Source: Aureliella helgolandensis (GTDB lineage: Bacteria > Planctomycetota > Planctomycetia > Pirellulales > Pirellulaceae). Taken from it: a stretch of 64,000 bases of DNA. The stretch is from positions 248,001 through 312,000 of the forward strand of contig NZ_CP036298.1 in the NCBI RefSeq assembly GCF_007752135.1, given 5' to 3'. The stretch's first letter is position 1, and each line of letters starts with the position of its first letter. This document shows, piece after piece, positions 9,055-17,013 of this stretch. Below the pieces are notes generated by a model that was given only the letters and a program-made list of their open reading frames with translations, was not told the DNA's origin and searched no databases. Position numbers and translations under genes: made by a program.

Positions 9055-9912
9055 ATGTCACAAATCATGGGTTCGGTGGGAAGCTATCAAAGCGGTGCCA
9101 AGAACTTCAAGGCGGACGTGGAGACGGTGCAACGCATGCTCCAGGCCGCTTCGCAGAAACTTCGAAAACCCCAATTCGACCCCAACGGAATCGATGGGCT
9201 GATCAATCGAATCGCAGAACGCTCGGGAACCGTCAAAGCCATCAGCAACTTCCAGAAAGAGCAAGTGCGAATGACGCGCCCCGACCAGCGGGTCGACGTC
9301 AATGGGCAGACTTGGAAGGCACTGGTTCAAACGGTTGGCTCCGTACCAGCGCCACGGCCCAAACCGGTCGTATCGCAAGTTACTTTGACAGTATCTCACG
9401 GAGGATTGGTACCTACCGGAACGACTCGCATGGACGGCAAACCTGTGGGGACGTATCAGGGACCCTATGAGTCTTCCTTTGTGCTGACGGGGGGGCTCGT
9501 CGGTACTTTTCGCGGATCGATTTGGCCTAACAACATGACGGTCAAAGGGTATGTGGTCGACGGTATCTACCCATTGCACATCGGGTTTCACAAGGGAGGC
9601 ACAGCGGCCAAACAGACGGCGTCGGATCTGGTGGTCAGGACTAGCGGGATTCGCGCGGGGTTGCTGGTGAACGCTCGCAGCGGCGTGACGGTTAAAAGTG
9701 ACAATCCCGCGAAGACCCTTTCGCATGGAATCAATGTGCATAACGGTCTGAGTAGCGGTAACCGCTCCTCGGACGGTTGCCTGAATTTACCTACCGAAGA
9801 CTGGAAGCGGTTTATCAAACTTTTTCTGGATGCCTATCCTGACATCAATGATTGGCACACGTTAGGAACGAACACCGGCAAGAAGATCGGTTCGCTAGTT
9901 ATCCAGAAGTAG
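9055..9912 (+). CDS. L,D-transpeptidase (YkuD-like) domain protein with N-terminal peptidoglycan-binding-like part
   Basis: The 285-residue product starts at 9055 behind an AGGGAG site. Its first 100 residues contain a helix-rich region (KADVETVQRMLQAASQKL...) that resembles peptidoglycan-binding domains. The C-terminal half carries an S-H-G-I-N-V-H-N stretch (His224, His229) and S-S-D-G-C-L-N-L with the candidate catalytic cysteine at residue 242. This is the H...S-x-G-C-x-N arrangement of YkuD L,D-transpeptidases. No signal peptide or membrane helix is visible at the N-terminus, which is odd for a cell-wall enzyme. It could be exported by another route, injected, or act on a cytoplasmic or self-made substrate. 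The family call is good, but the role is open. Confidence 0.7.
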   Translation: MSQIMGSVGSYQSGAKNFKADVETVQRMLQAASQKLRKPQFDPNGIDGLINRIAERSGTVKAISNFQKEQVRMTRPDQRVDVNGQTWKALVQTVGSVPAPRPKPVVSQVTLTVSHGGLVPTGTTRMDGKPVGTYQGPYESSFVLTGGLVGTFRGSIWPNNMTVKGYVVDGIYPLHIGFHKGGTAAKQTASDLVVRTSGIRAGLLVNARSGVTVKSDNPAKTLSHGINVHNGLSSGNRSSDGCLNLPTEDWKRFIKLFLDAYPDINDWHTLGTNTGKKIGSLVIQK

Positions 9913-10112
9913 TGTTGCTGCGGCGGCACAGGTTGACCGTTCAAACCACGCACCTGTGCTGGTGCGCCGCGCCGTCAAGCCCTCACACGGCCACGCCGAG
10001 CTGGTATGCTTGGCTAGCGAGCTGCAGTGGCCTACAGCGGCGTGTGGGGAACGAATGCAGCTGGCCCGCCCGCCAGGGAGTGAATGAGTAGAGTTGCTGC
10101 ATCCTGCCTCTG

Positions 10113-10904
10113 ATGAAATTTGAATTGAAAAAGTCAATTGAAAGCAAGCGAAGCTGGTTTCCCTGGTTGGGGGTGGCTCTGATTGCGTCGCTGGCTACCG
10201 CCTATTGGCTGTATCCGGGTGTCGCTGTCGATGTGCAACATCGCCAAATGGAAGTTGCTGGTCTGGTTCGAGAATATCGCTACGTCCTTCCTCACGCCAT
10301 CGCTGGAAAAACGGGCTTGCCGCTCGTCGTTGCATTGCATGGTGCGTTGGATACGACGGATGAAATGGCGGAGTACACGCAACTAGATCGATTGGCTGCA
10401 GAGAAGCGGTTTCTACTTGTGTATTTGCAGGGCCGACATTTAAATTGGCCACCGAACATTCCCGAGGAGAATCCCGATGTCGCAGCGCCCGATTTGCTTT
10501 TCTTTGATGCGCTATGCAACCAATTGGTAGAGTCGGACGGCGTAGATCGGAATCGCATCTACGTGGTGGGGGTTTCTCAAGGAGGGGCGATGTGCAATCT
10601 GTTGGTGGCACGGCGGAGTGAGCGGATTGCGGCCGCTGTTTGCAATTGCGGTTGGATGCCCAAACCTCTCGACGAACAACCGCTGACAACGCTCCATAAA
10701 TGCCCCATGCTGTTTCTGGTGGGCTCTCGCGACACTCAAGTTCCCCCAGCAGTCGTTCAAGCAGCTTGTGATGTGTTCGACCGAGCCCAGCACCCCGTTG
10801 TGTTTCAAATTCTCGAAGGTGCTCCTCATGGCTGGAATTTTGAGTTCGGCGTGAACCAAATTGTCGGAGAATTTCTGAGTGACCAACAGCTCCCAACGCA
10901 GTGA
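10113..10904 (+). CDS. Membrane-anchored esterase, PHB-depolymerase/LpqC-like alpha/beta hydrolase
   Basis: A single transmembrane segment at residues about 15-34 (WLGVALIASLATAYWLY) anchors a hydrolase domain outside the membrane. The L-V-V-A-L-H-G oxyanion region comes first. The nucleophile motif is G-V-S-Q-G-G, the acid lies in G-S-R-D-T-Q-V-P, and the histidine in A-P-H-G-W-N. The motif set and the loop between strand and nucleophile fit the polyhydroxybutyrate-depolymerase-like esterases (LpqC/feruloyl esterase group). Members of this group cleave various esters, so the substrate is unknown. The gene converges with the next one, nine bases apart. Confidence 0.8.
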   Translation: MKFELKKSIESKRSWFPWLGVALIASLATAYWLYPGVAVDVQHRQMEVAGLVREYRYVLPHAIAGKTGLPLVVALHGALDTTDEMAEYTQLDRLAAEKRFLLVYLQGRHLNWPPNIPEENPDVAAPDLLFFDALCNQLVESDGVDRNRIYVVGVSQGGAMCNLLVARRSERIAAAVCNCGWMPKPLDEQPLTTLHKCPMLFLVGSRDTQVPPAVVQAACDVFDRAQHPVVFQILEGAPHGWNFEFGVNQIVGEFLSDQQLPTQ

Positions 10905-10913
10905 GTTCTTGGA

Positions 10914-11795
10914 CTAGTGAGCAGCCTGGTGAACTTGCTCAACGAACTCATCGAGCTTCGCTAAGTAATCTGGGCTCATCCAGTTGTTATGGCCCGCTCC
11001 TCGCACCGCAATCCAGCTTCTGGGTACGGTCGGTGCCTGCTTCTGGGCAGCTTGAAACAGTCGATGCCCATTGGAGATTGGAATGGTCCGATCGGCGGTT
11101 CCGTGGCTCTGCAACAGTGGTCCGTGGTAGTTTGCAAGTTTTTCGAGTGAATCCAGTTGATCGACTGGGACGACCCATGAGTATTGGGGGAAATGGATCT
11201 CAGCAATCTCGCGCAACGAGGTAAAGGTACTTTGAAGAATCAGCCCTCGAGGCGCGGTTTCAGCGGCCAAATGGATGGCGAATGCCCCGCCCAGGGAGTC
11301 ACCCATTATCAAGATTTCAGAAGCGGGAATGTTAGCGAGTTCGCAAAGCCGTTGCTGCGCGGCGCGCGCGTCTGCCAAGGCTCCAGCAACGGTGGCCACG
11401 CCCTCACTCTTGCCATATCCGCGATAGTCAAGAATAAACGTTGAAACTCGCAATTCAGCTTGCAAGTGCTTAAGCCAGGCCGCGCGGGAGGCCACGTGAC
11501 CAGCATTCCCGTGAAGTAGCAAGATGTTGGCCCGTGGATTGGGGCAGGGGCAATACCAACCATGCAGCTTGGTTCCATCGGCGGAGTAGAGCTCTTCGTC
11601 GGTGAATTCTAATCCACGGGGAGTCCAATTTCCCTGCGGAAATTTAGCGGGTTGGAAGAGGAGAGCTTCGACAAGTGTTGGAGTGCTGGAGGCGGTCGAC
11701 TCTGCCGACTGTCGCTCGACCTGCTCCTGTGCCACAGCGACCGAAGCGAGACCAAGGGACAGTGTATAGCACGCACTTACAATCCAGTTCACCAT
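10914..11795 (-). CDS. Secreted alpha/beta hydrolase (serine aminopeptidase S33-like)
   Basis: The start at 11795 (MVNWIVSACY...) has a good ribosome site, AGGAG five bases upstream, and opens a signal peptide ending near VAVAQ. A longer frame to 11828 lacks both. The fold is shown by L-L-H-G-N-A-G-H (oxyanion hole) and G-D-S-L-G-G (nucleophile). A late G-A-G-H-N-N holds the catalytic histidine, and the region 'SHGTADRTIP' holds the acid. This pattern is that of the BEM46/YqkD-type alpha/beta hydrolases, whose physiological substrates are mostly unknown. It stands alone, convergent with the upstream esterase and divergent from the receiver-HATPase gene. Confidence 0.82.
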   Translation of the reverse strand: MVNWIVSACYTLSLGLASVAVAQEQVERQSAESTASSTPTLVEALLFQPAKFPQGNWTPRGLEFTDEELYSADGTKLHGWYCPCPNPRANILLLHGNAGHVASRAAWLKHLQAELRVSTFILDYRGYGKSEGVATVAGALADARAAQQRLCELANIPASEILIMGDSLGGAFAIHLAAETAPRGLILQSTFTSLREIAEIHFPQYSWVVPVDQLDSLEKLANYHGPLLQSHGTADRTIPISNGHRLFQAAQKQAPTVPRSWIAVRGAGHNNWMSPDYLAKLDEFVEQVHQAAH

Positions 11796-11990
11796 GGCTC
11801 TCCTCGTGTGTTTTCGTAGCACCCTCAATACTTAGGCCGTTATTCTGCCAGCAAAGCTGATTCGGTGGTCCTGGAACCGGTTAGTTCTGGAATTTTGCAT
11901 TGCCTGGCGGAATACCCTATGATGCAAGTGGTGACTGGCGTTCCAGCAGCACTACTTTTCATCTTAAATCCTATCACAAGGAATTATGTT

Positions 11991-12905
11991 ATGCCCATGA
12001 TTCTGGTAGCAGACGATTCAGAGCTGGACAGGATGGTTATCCAAGAGATGCTCAAGAAAGAGCCGCTCGACTGGCTGGTGGAAGTTGTGGGGTCGGCGGA
12101 AGAGGCGATTGCCTTGATGCGTGAAATGGCGTTTGATCTCGTCGTGACCGACGTGCTGATGCCTGGGATGTCAGGAATTGATCTACTCAATCATGTGCAT
12201 CGCCAACCCTGTCGAGTGCCCGTGATTGTTATCTCCGGGCAGGATGACAAATCCTCCGCAGTCGAAGCCTTACGGCAAGGTGCGGCTAGCTACGTTCCCA
12301 AAAGCGAGCTCGGTTCTCGACTGGGGGAAACGGTAAAGCAGGTCCTGGACGCGGCTCGTTCGGAACAGGGGTATCAAAATCTTATTGGATGTGCCAATGA
12401 GATGCGGTACCAATTCACGTTTGAGAACGATTCCAATTTAATTCAGCCGTTTATCCGATTGATGCAACAAATGGCTGGAGGCATGGGATTGCTTTGTCCC
12501 GAGGCGCTAACACGCTTCGGCATTGCAATCGACGAAGCCATGGTAAACGCGATGTGTCACGGAAATTTGGAACTCAGCCAGGATGAAATGGTGGAGGTGC
12601 GAAGTCAGTTGCACACAGGCGCGCGAATTGAAGTCATGGAGCAGCGGCGGCAGTCCCCGGAGTTCGTCGATCGCCGATTGCATGTCGCGGCCGGACTTTC
12701 CAAAGAGGGGATCAAAGTAACGATTCGCGACGACGGGGGCGGGTTTCCCGTATCCGATGCACAGCATTCGGGGGCCCATCGTGGCATTACTATCATCGAA
12801 AACTTAGTCGACAAGGCGAGCTACAACTCGAGTGGCAACGAATTGACTTTAGTCAAGTTGCGTGAAGTGTCGAAGTCAAGGCAGGCGGCGAAGCAACCTG
12901 CTTGA
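11991..12905 (+). CDS. Receiver domain fused to an HATPase (anti-sigma-factor kinase-like) domain
   Basis: The start at 11991 (MPMILVADDS...) has AAGG eight bases upstream. The frame is open to 11865, but the first part has no family features. Residues 1-120 form a complete receiver domain: acidic pocket Asp8/Asp9, phospho-acceptor Asp54 (V-V-T-D-V-L-M-P-G), Ser82 and Lys104. Residues about 150-290 form a GHKL ATPase of the HATPase_c_2 kind. The N-box is I-D-E-A-M-V-N-A, the G1 box is D-D-G-G-G-F, and there is a G-I-T-I-I-E-N turn. No histidine-phosphotransfer region is present, so it is not a normal histidine kinase. The likely role is a phosphorylation-controlled RsbW/SpoIIAB-like kinase or binder in a partner-switching system. 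A SpoIIE-type phosphatase lies in this window (32600), but linkage is only inference. Confidence 0.8.
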   Translation: MPMILVADDSELDRMVIQEMLKKEPLDWLVEVVGSAEEAIALMREMAFDLVVTDVLMPGMSGIDLLNHVHRQPCRVPVIVISGQDDKSSAVEALRQGAASYVPKSELGSRLGETVKQVLDAARSEQGYQNLIGCANEMRYQFTFENDSNLIQPFIRLMQQMAGGMGLLCPEALTRFGIAIDEAMVNAMCHGNLELSQDEMVEVRSQLHTGARIEVMEQRRQSPEFVDRRLHVAAGLSKEGIKVTIRDDGGGFPVSDAQHSGAHRGITIIENLVDKASYNSSGNELTLVKLREVSKSRQAAKQPA

Positions 12906-12950
12906 TTGGGGCCGAGTCGCAGCACTCCAGAGCAGTGCTTCCTTGGACGT

Positions 12951-13436
12951 TCAGCGGAATTTTTGGCTGGCTTCCACAGCCATGACGTCGCAGCGTTCGT
13001 TCTCTGGATGACCACTGTGTCCTTTGACGTGGTGGTACGACAGGCTGTGTAGAGGGATCAAACGATCCAGCTCCTGCCAAAGCTCGACATTGGCCACCGG
13101 TTTACGCTTGCCCCCTTCCATACGGACCCACCCCTTCTTTTTCCAACCAGCCATCCAGCTCTGGAGACCTTGCAGGACGTAGTTGCTGTCGGAGTGAAGG
13201 TGTACTCGGCAGCTCTTTTTGAGCGCCTTGAGTCCCTCGATCACTGCTTGCAACTCCATGCGATTGTTGGTGGAATCGCGTTCACCTCCTGAGCCGGTGA
13301 GTTCCTTGCGTGTTTTCTTATCGCGCAAGACGAAAGCCCATCCACCTGGTCCAGGGTTCCCGCTGCAGGCACCGTCCGTATACAACTCCACTTCGCGAAG
13401 TTTAGTTGGATTGGGGGAGGTGTCTGGTTTACTCAA
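12951..13436 (-). CDS. rnhA: Ribonuclease HI
   Basis: The 161-residue product matches RNase HI along its length. All four metal-binding carboxylates are present: Asp21 in Y-T-D-G-A-C, Glu61 in N-R-M-E-L, Asp83 in H-S-D-S-N-Y-V and Asp150 in N-E-R-C-D. The basic handle with W-K-K-K-G-W is also present. The active-site histidine loop is visible as V-K-G-H-S-G-H-P-E-N. The enzyme cuts the RNA strand of RNA-DNA hybrids during replication and R-loop removal. It ends facing the receiver-HATPase gene and starts 46 bases downstream of the cystathionine-type gene, with which it may be transcribed. Confidence 0.95.
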   Translation of the reverse strand: MSKPDTSPNPTKLREVELYTDGACSGNPGPGGWAFVLRDKKTRKELTGSGGERDSTNNRMELQAVIEGLKALKKSCRVHLHSDSNYVLQGLQSWMAGWKKKGWVRMEGGKRKPVANVELWQELDRLIPLHSLSYHHVKGHSGHPENERCDVMAVEASQKFR

Positions 13437-13482
13437 GAGTCGGTTCCTCGGGGAATGGCAAAATTGAACGAGTCCGCCGGTT

Positions 13483-14628
13483 TTAGCTAGAACGCAGCGC
13501 TTGGTCGAGATCTTCGATCAAATCTTGCGGATCTTCAAGCCCTACTGAGATGCGAATCAGACCATCCGTGATCCCTGCCTGTTGTCGCGCTGCAGCATCG
13601 TAGCTGGCGTGGGACATGGAGGCCGGTTGCTCAATCAGTGACTCCGCTGCACCGAGGCTTACCGCCAAGTGGAAGAGTTGTGTCGACTTGACAATCTGCT
13701 TGGTGGTTTCAAAGTCACCGATGGCCTCAAAGGTAATCATTCCTCCAAAGCCGCCGTCAAGCAACTGTTGGGCGCGCAAGTGGTCTGGGTGGGAGGGCAG
13801 GCCTGGGTAAAGAACGGAACGGACCATTGGATGTTTTTCGAGGTATTCAGCAATTTGAAGAGCCGAGCGGCTCGACTCGCGGACTCGCAGGTCTAGCGTC
13901 TTGATTCCCCGCGCGAGCAGGAAGGACTCAAAGGGAGAGAGGACAGCGCCCGTGGCATTCTGAATGTAATACAGTCGTTGGAGCAGTTCCGGTGACTGGA
14001 CGGCCAACACTCCCGCCAAGCAGTCGCTATGGCCGCCTAGGTACTTGGTGCCCGAATGCATGACGATGTCGACGCCCAGTTCTAGTGGCCGGAGTAGCAC
14101 CGGGGTGGCAAAGGTGTTATCGACTCCGACCAGCAGTTGGTGCTGATGTGCGATCTGGGTGATCGTCGGCAGGTCGGGGATGGACATGCAGGGATTTCCA
14201 ATGCTCTCCAACCACAGCATTTTGGTGTTGGGACGCACCTCTCTGGAGATCGCCTGGGGGTCTTGAAGATCGACGAGAGTAACTTCGATGTTGGATGCTT
14301 TGCAAATCTTGTGGAACAAGCGGTAGCTGCCGCCATAGATGTCCATTCCAGCCAGGAGGTGGTCTCCTGCGGAGAGTAGCATCGTGGCGCAATGCGTGGC
14401 GGCCATACCTGAAGCAAAGGCGAGTGCACCACAGCCCCCTTCCAGGGATGCTAGAGTTTCTTGCACAGCGGATCGAGTAGGGTTGCCACTGCGCGAGTAG
14501 TCGAACGCGCCCCACTCCCCTGCCCCAGGTTGGACGAATGTCGTCGCCGGATGGATGGGTTGCACGACCGCTCCGGTTTGAGGGTCGGGGGCATTGCCGA
14601 CGTGGATGGCGCGGGTGCGAAATTTCAT
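13483..14628 (-). CDS. Trans-sulfuration PLP enzyme (cystathionine gamma-lyase / beta-lyase type)
   Basis: This is a 381-residue Cys/Met-metabolism PLP-dependent enzyme. The pyridoxal lysine is Lys195 in H-S-G-T-K-Y-L-G-G-H. The phosphate-binding S-G-M-A-A-T and the Y-S-R-S-G-N-P-T region are also present. The length and the C-terminal 'SLGAAESLIEQPASMSHA' segment fit cystathionine gamma-lyase, gamma-synthase and beta-lyase, which sequence alone does not separate well. Its start codon overlaps the stop of the next gene upstream (ATGA, 14625-14628), so the two are translationally coupled. Because the upstream partner looks like a gamma-synthase, a lyase role here is the more economical reading. 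Together they would turn cysteine and an activated homoserine into homocysteine. Confidence 0.88.
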   Translation of the reverse strand: MKFRTRAIHVGNAPDPQTGAVVQPIHPATTFVQPGAGEWGAFDYSRSGNPTRSAVQETLASLEGGCGALAFASGMAATHCATMLLSAGDHLLAGMDIYGGSYRLFHKICKASNIEVTLVDLQDPQAISREVRPNTKMLWLESIGNPCMSIPDLPTITQIAHQHQLLVGVDNTFATPVLLRPLELGVDIVMHSGTKYLGGHSDCLAGVLAVQSPELLQRLYYIQNATGAVLSPFESFLLARGIKTLDLRVRESSRSALQIAEYLEKHPMVRSVLYPGLPSHPDHLRAQQLLDGGFGGMITFEAIGDFETTKQIVKSTQLFHLAVSLGAAESLIEQPASMSHASYDAAARQQAGITDGLIRISVGLEDPQDLIEDLDQALRSS

Positions 14629-15887
14629 CTCTCTAGAGCCTGTTGAAGGTCGTCGATTAAGTCTTGAGTGTTTTCAATGCCGCAAGCCAAGCGAATCATA
14701 TTATCGGGAATGCCAAACTTCTTGCGGTTCTCCGGTGTTTGCTGGAAGTAGCTCATCACGAGCGGTTGTTCGATCAACGATTCCACACCACCTAGGCTTG
14801 GCCCAATACGGGCAAGCTTAACGCGATCCACGATGCTCGCCGTCTCACGCCAGTCGGCATCTTTGACGAGGAACGTAATCAGACCGCCGAAACCCTGCAT
14901 TGTTTGCTTGGCAATTGCATGGGTGGGATGACTCGGAAGACCGGGGTAGTAGACGCGGTCGATTCGTGGGTGTTCTTCCAGAAACTCTGCAATGGCTTGG
15001 CCGTTTTCGTTGTGCCGTTGCATGCGAAGGGCAAAGGTTTTTAGCCCACGTTGGAGCAAGTACATGTTGTGCGGTGAGTTGATGCCGCCCATGATGCCGC
15101 GCAGATTGCGGACCGACTCCAGCTGTTCCTTGGAGCCACTAATGACGCCAGCCAGCAGGTCGTTGTGGCCCCCCAAGTATTTGGTGGCGGAGTGCAGGAC
15201 GTAGTCGACTCCGAATTGAAGTGGTCGTACGTTGAAGGGAGTTGCCAGCGTGGCGTCGATCAGCGTTTCAACCTCACAGGATTTTCCAAGTGCAACGAAC
15301 TGTTCCATATCGATGCAGGTTAGGTGCGGGTTGGTGGGAGATTCACTGACGAGCAGCTTGGTGCGCTCGTTGATGGCAGCTTCCATGGCTGCGTAATCCC
15401 CAGTTGGCACTTGGTGTGTCACTACTCCAAAACGTGATAGATGTTTAAAGCAGAATTCGCGGCTGCGGTGGTAGCACTGGTCAAAGAAGACAATCTCATC
15501 ACCCGCACTCAGCTTGGCCATCAATAGCCCTACCATGGCAGACATGCCACTTGAGTAAATGACGGCATCTTCCGCACCGTCGAGGGCGGCTAACTTGCGT
15601 TCAACGACGCGTTCGTTCGGGTTGCCATAGCGACCGTACTCTTCGCGCTGCTCATTGTTTTCAATGAAGCGAATAATGGTATCGGTGTCTTCAAAGGTAT
15701 AGGTTGAAGCGCACACGATCGAGTCGGTGATGGCATCCGATGGTTTGCAGCGTGCTTCTCCACCATGCACGCTGATGGTGGAGCTACCGGCGTGTTGCTC
15801 AAGCTTCGTGATTTTGCTCGCGAGCGGCGCGGCTGGACTGGCAGGGATGGTCGTAGAGTTGGAAGGCTTGGGGGTGGTGTTGGCCAT
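14625..15887 (-). CDS. Cystathionine gamma-synthase-like PLP enzyme (plant-type)
   Basis: The 420-residue protein has a Ser/Thr-rich N-terminal extension of about 35 residues before the enzyme domain. PLP lysine Lys236 lies in H-S-A-T-K-Y-L-G-G-H-N-D. The segments Y-G-R-Y-G-N-P, S-P-T-N-P, R-N-L-R-G-I-M-G-G and M-S-Y-x-x-x-x-x-x-x-R are those I know from plant cystathionine gamma-synthases. The match is closer to that branch than to E. coli MetB. It would join cysteine to O-phospho- or O-acyl-homoserine. The gene overlaps the second trans-sulfuration gene by four bases. A strong terminator-type hairpin lies 36 bases before its start, which hints at attenuation control by a methionine-cycle signal, although it could simply end the upstream gene. 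Confidence 0.85.
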   Translation of the reverse strand: MANTTPKPSNSTTIPASPAAPLASKITKLEQHAGSSTISVHGGEARCKPSDAITDSIVCASTYTFEDTDTIIRFIENNEQREEYGRYGNPNERVVERKLAALDGAEDAVIYSSGMSAMVGLLMAKLSAGDEIVFFDQCYHRSREFCFKHLSRFGVVTHQVPTGDYAAMEAAINERTKLLVSESPTNPHLTCIDMEQFVALGKSCEVETLIDATLATPFNVRPLQFGVDYVLHSATKYLGGHNDLLAGVISGSKEQLESVRNLRGIMGGINSPHNMYLLQRGLKTFALRMQRHNENGQAIAEFLEEHPRIDRVYYPGLPSHPTHAIAKQTMQGFGGLITFLVKDADWRETASIVDRVKLARIGPSLGGVESLIEQPLVMSYFQQTPENRKKFGIPDNMIRLACGIENTQDLIDDLQQALER

Positions 15888-16228
15888 AATTACGTAACCA
15901 TTCTCCAGTCGCGACTAGGCATAAAAAAACCGCAGCATTCAGTTTGGGTGAGGGCTGCGGATTGCGTTGCGTCTTGTTCTGGAGAGGCTTATGGGGCCAC
16001 ATGCCTCAGGCATGTTCAAAGCATCTCGTTTGGCTCTTTAGCAGTTTAGGCTGCAAGCGGCCGCAAATCCCTCGTTAGGTTAGGATCCATGTTAGCTGTT
16101 GGAAAGCGAGGGAGCAAGGTTTCACGAAGTTCTATTTGGGTGAATCCCAGGGAAAGCGATAGGAAACGTGGTTTATCTCTCCTGGGTTGCCCAATCGCTT
16201 TAGGTTTTCAGGCCGGTCGATTCACTGC
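15888..16228 (-). promoter_or_regulatory. Structured leader / intergenic RNA candidate upstream of the trans-sulfuration operon
   Basis: This 341-base gap lies between two minus-strand genes and can form many stems when read on the minus strand. An 8-bp stem (16153-16160 with 16194-16201) encloses smaller hairpins. A perfect 7-bp hairpin with a 3-base loop lies at 15999-16015. A GCAG/CTGC hairpin at 16041-16054 carries a TAA stop in its loop, and a terminator hairpin ends the series. A 10-bp palindrome, AGTCGCGACT (15907-15916), sits just before the gene. The reading frame 16096-16046 encodes 16 residues, ANMDPNLTRDLRPLAA, and ends in L-A-A-stop like a tmRNA tag. I could not match the region to a known riboswitch, and I found no tRNA-like T-arm or CCA end. 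Confidence 0.4.
15923..15960 (-). terminator. Rho-independent terminator hairpin, possibly an attenuator
   Basis: On the minus strand a perfect 7-bp stem CCGCAGC/GCTGCGG with a 17-base loop is followed at once by seven T residues. It lies 36 bases upstream of the cystathionine gamma-synthase start and about 270 bases downstream of the preceding gene. It either terminates the preceding transcript or a leader RNA of the trans-sulfuration operon. Confidence 0.75.
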
Positions 16229-16858
16229 CTATTTTTGATTGGGGTCCACTATGGCTGCCGGCTGATTCTGCCCCGCGGCATTCAGCTGGTAGTTTCGGAT
16301 GGGGCCGCCCCCTACATAAACCAACGCTCCGGTCTGGGGGCGATTGCTCGACTCGGCGGTTCGATTCCATGGGATTGCATAGGCTGCAAAGGTCCCATTG
16401 GTGGAATCGGTAACGTAAACCAGCGATGCACCAGGACGGGCACCGCCCGATGTAGCTTTAGTGACGGCTTGTCCGGTAACCATCATGTACTTGGAATTCT
16501 TGCCACCTCCCCCAAGGTTTCCGGTTACATTGGTAGCGAAGTGTGCGCCGAAGGTACCGCTTCGAGGGTAGTACACGAGGCATTGCAAATCGCCTGTAAT
16601 GAAGTCTAAAAAGAAGACTCCTTCGGCATCTTCGCTGACGGCTCCCGTTGCCATGGCCATCGTGTCGCTCGAGGATGAGGCGGATGCCAGCAGTGGTGGA
16701 AGCGGTGTTACGGGCGTTTTCTGCCCATACCAAACGCCCGCTAGAAGCGCCACGCAGCTACATAGACTCGTCATTACAATCCTACCAATCCCACTCGCGA
16801 ATCCACCAAATTGACGGGGTGGTGTCTCGGATTGAGACGAAGCGTCGTACTTGGGCAT
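16229..16858 (-). CDS. Conserved-looking membrane-anchored protein of unknown function
   Basis: I do not recognise the family. The start at 16858 (MPKYDASSQS...) has AAGGA about ten bases upstream. A longer frame to 16909 exists but has no such site. After a polar N-terminus of about 28 residues there is one hydrophobic segment (IVMTSLCSCVALLAGVWYG), then a Pro/Ser-rich linker. A domain of about 130 residues follows, with G-V-F-F-L-D-F-x-T-G-D-L-Q-C-L, a G-G-G-G-K-N loop and a 'YAIPWN' stretch. This composition suits an extracytoplasmic beta-rich domain. Similar single-helix proteins with an 'FLDFxTGDL' core are, as I recall, common hypothetical proteins in planctomycetes. The C-terminus (VDPNQK) ends just before the structured leader. 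Confidence 0.72.
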   Translation of the reverse strand: MPKYDASSQSETPPRQFGGFASGIGRIVMTSLCSCVALLAGVWYGQKTPVTPLPPLLASASSSSDTMAMATGAVSEDAEGVFFLDFITGDLQCLVYYPRSGTFGAHFATNVTGNLGGGGKNSKYMMVTGQAVTKATSGGARPGASLVYVTDSTNGTFAAYAIPWNRTAESSNRPQTGALVYVGGGPIRNYQLNAAGQNQPAAIVDPNQK

Positions 16859-17013
16859 GGTAAAAAGTCCTTGGTTTGAAGGTATTTGAACATCGTCACC
16901 GATTCTCAAGTATACCTTGTGTTCGACCTCGGAGTCACCGGCATATTTGCCTGTTTTCAGGGAGGCAGCCGTGCCAGAGAGGCAATTTCAACCATTGGAG
17001 AGCAGCCCACATC

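Noticed and set aside
12507-12779. Reading frames opposite the receiver-HATPase gene
   Set aside because: They are antisense shadows of a well-supported domain. Their translations have no motifs.
15888-16228. A complete tmRNA (ssrA) gene on the minus strand
   Set aside because: The tag-like frame ending in L-A-A-stop is suggestive. However, there is no G-G-x-T-T-C-G-A-C 5' element, no T-arm T-T-C-R-A sequence and no CCA end within range in either one-piece or permuted order. Kept only as a finding.
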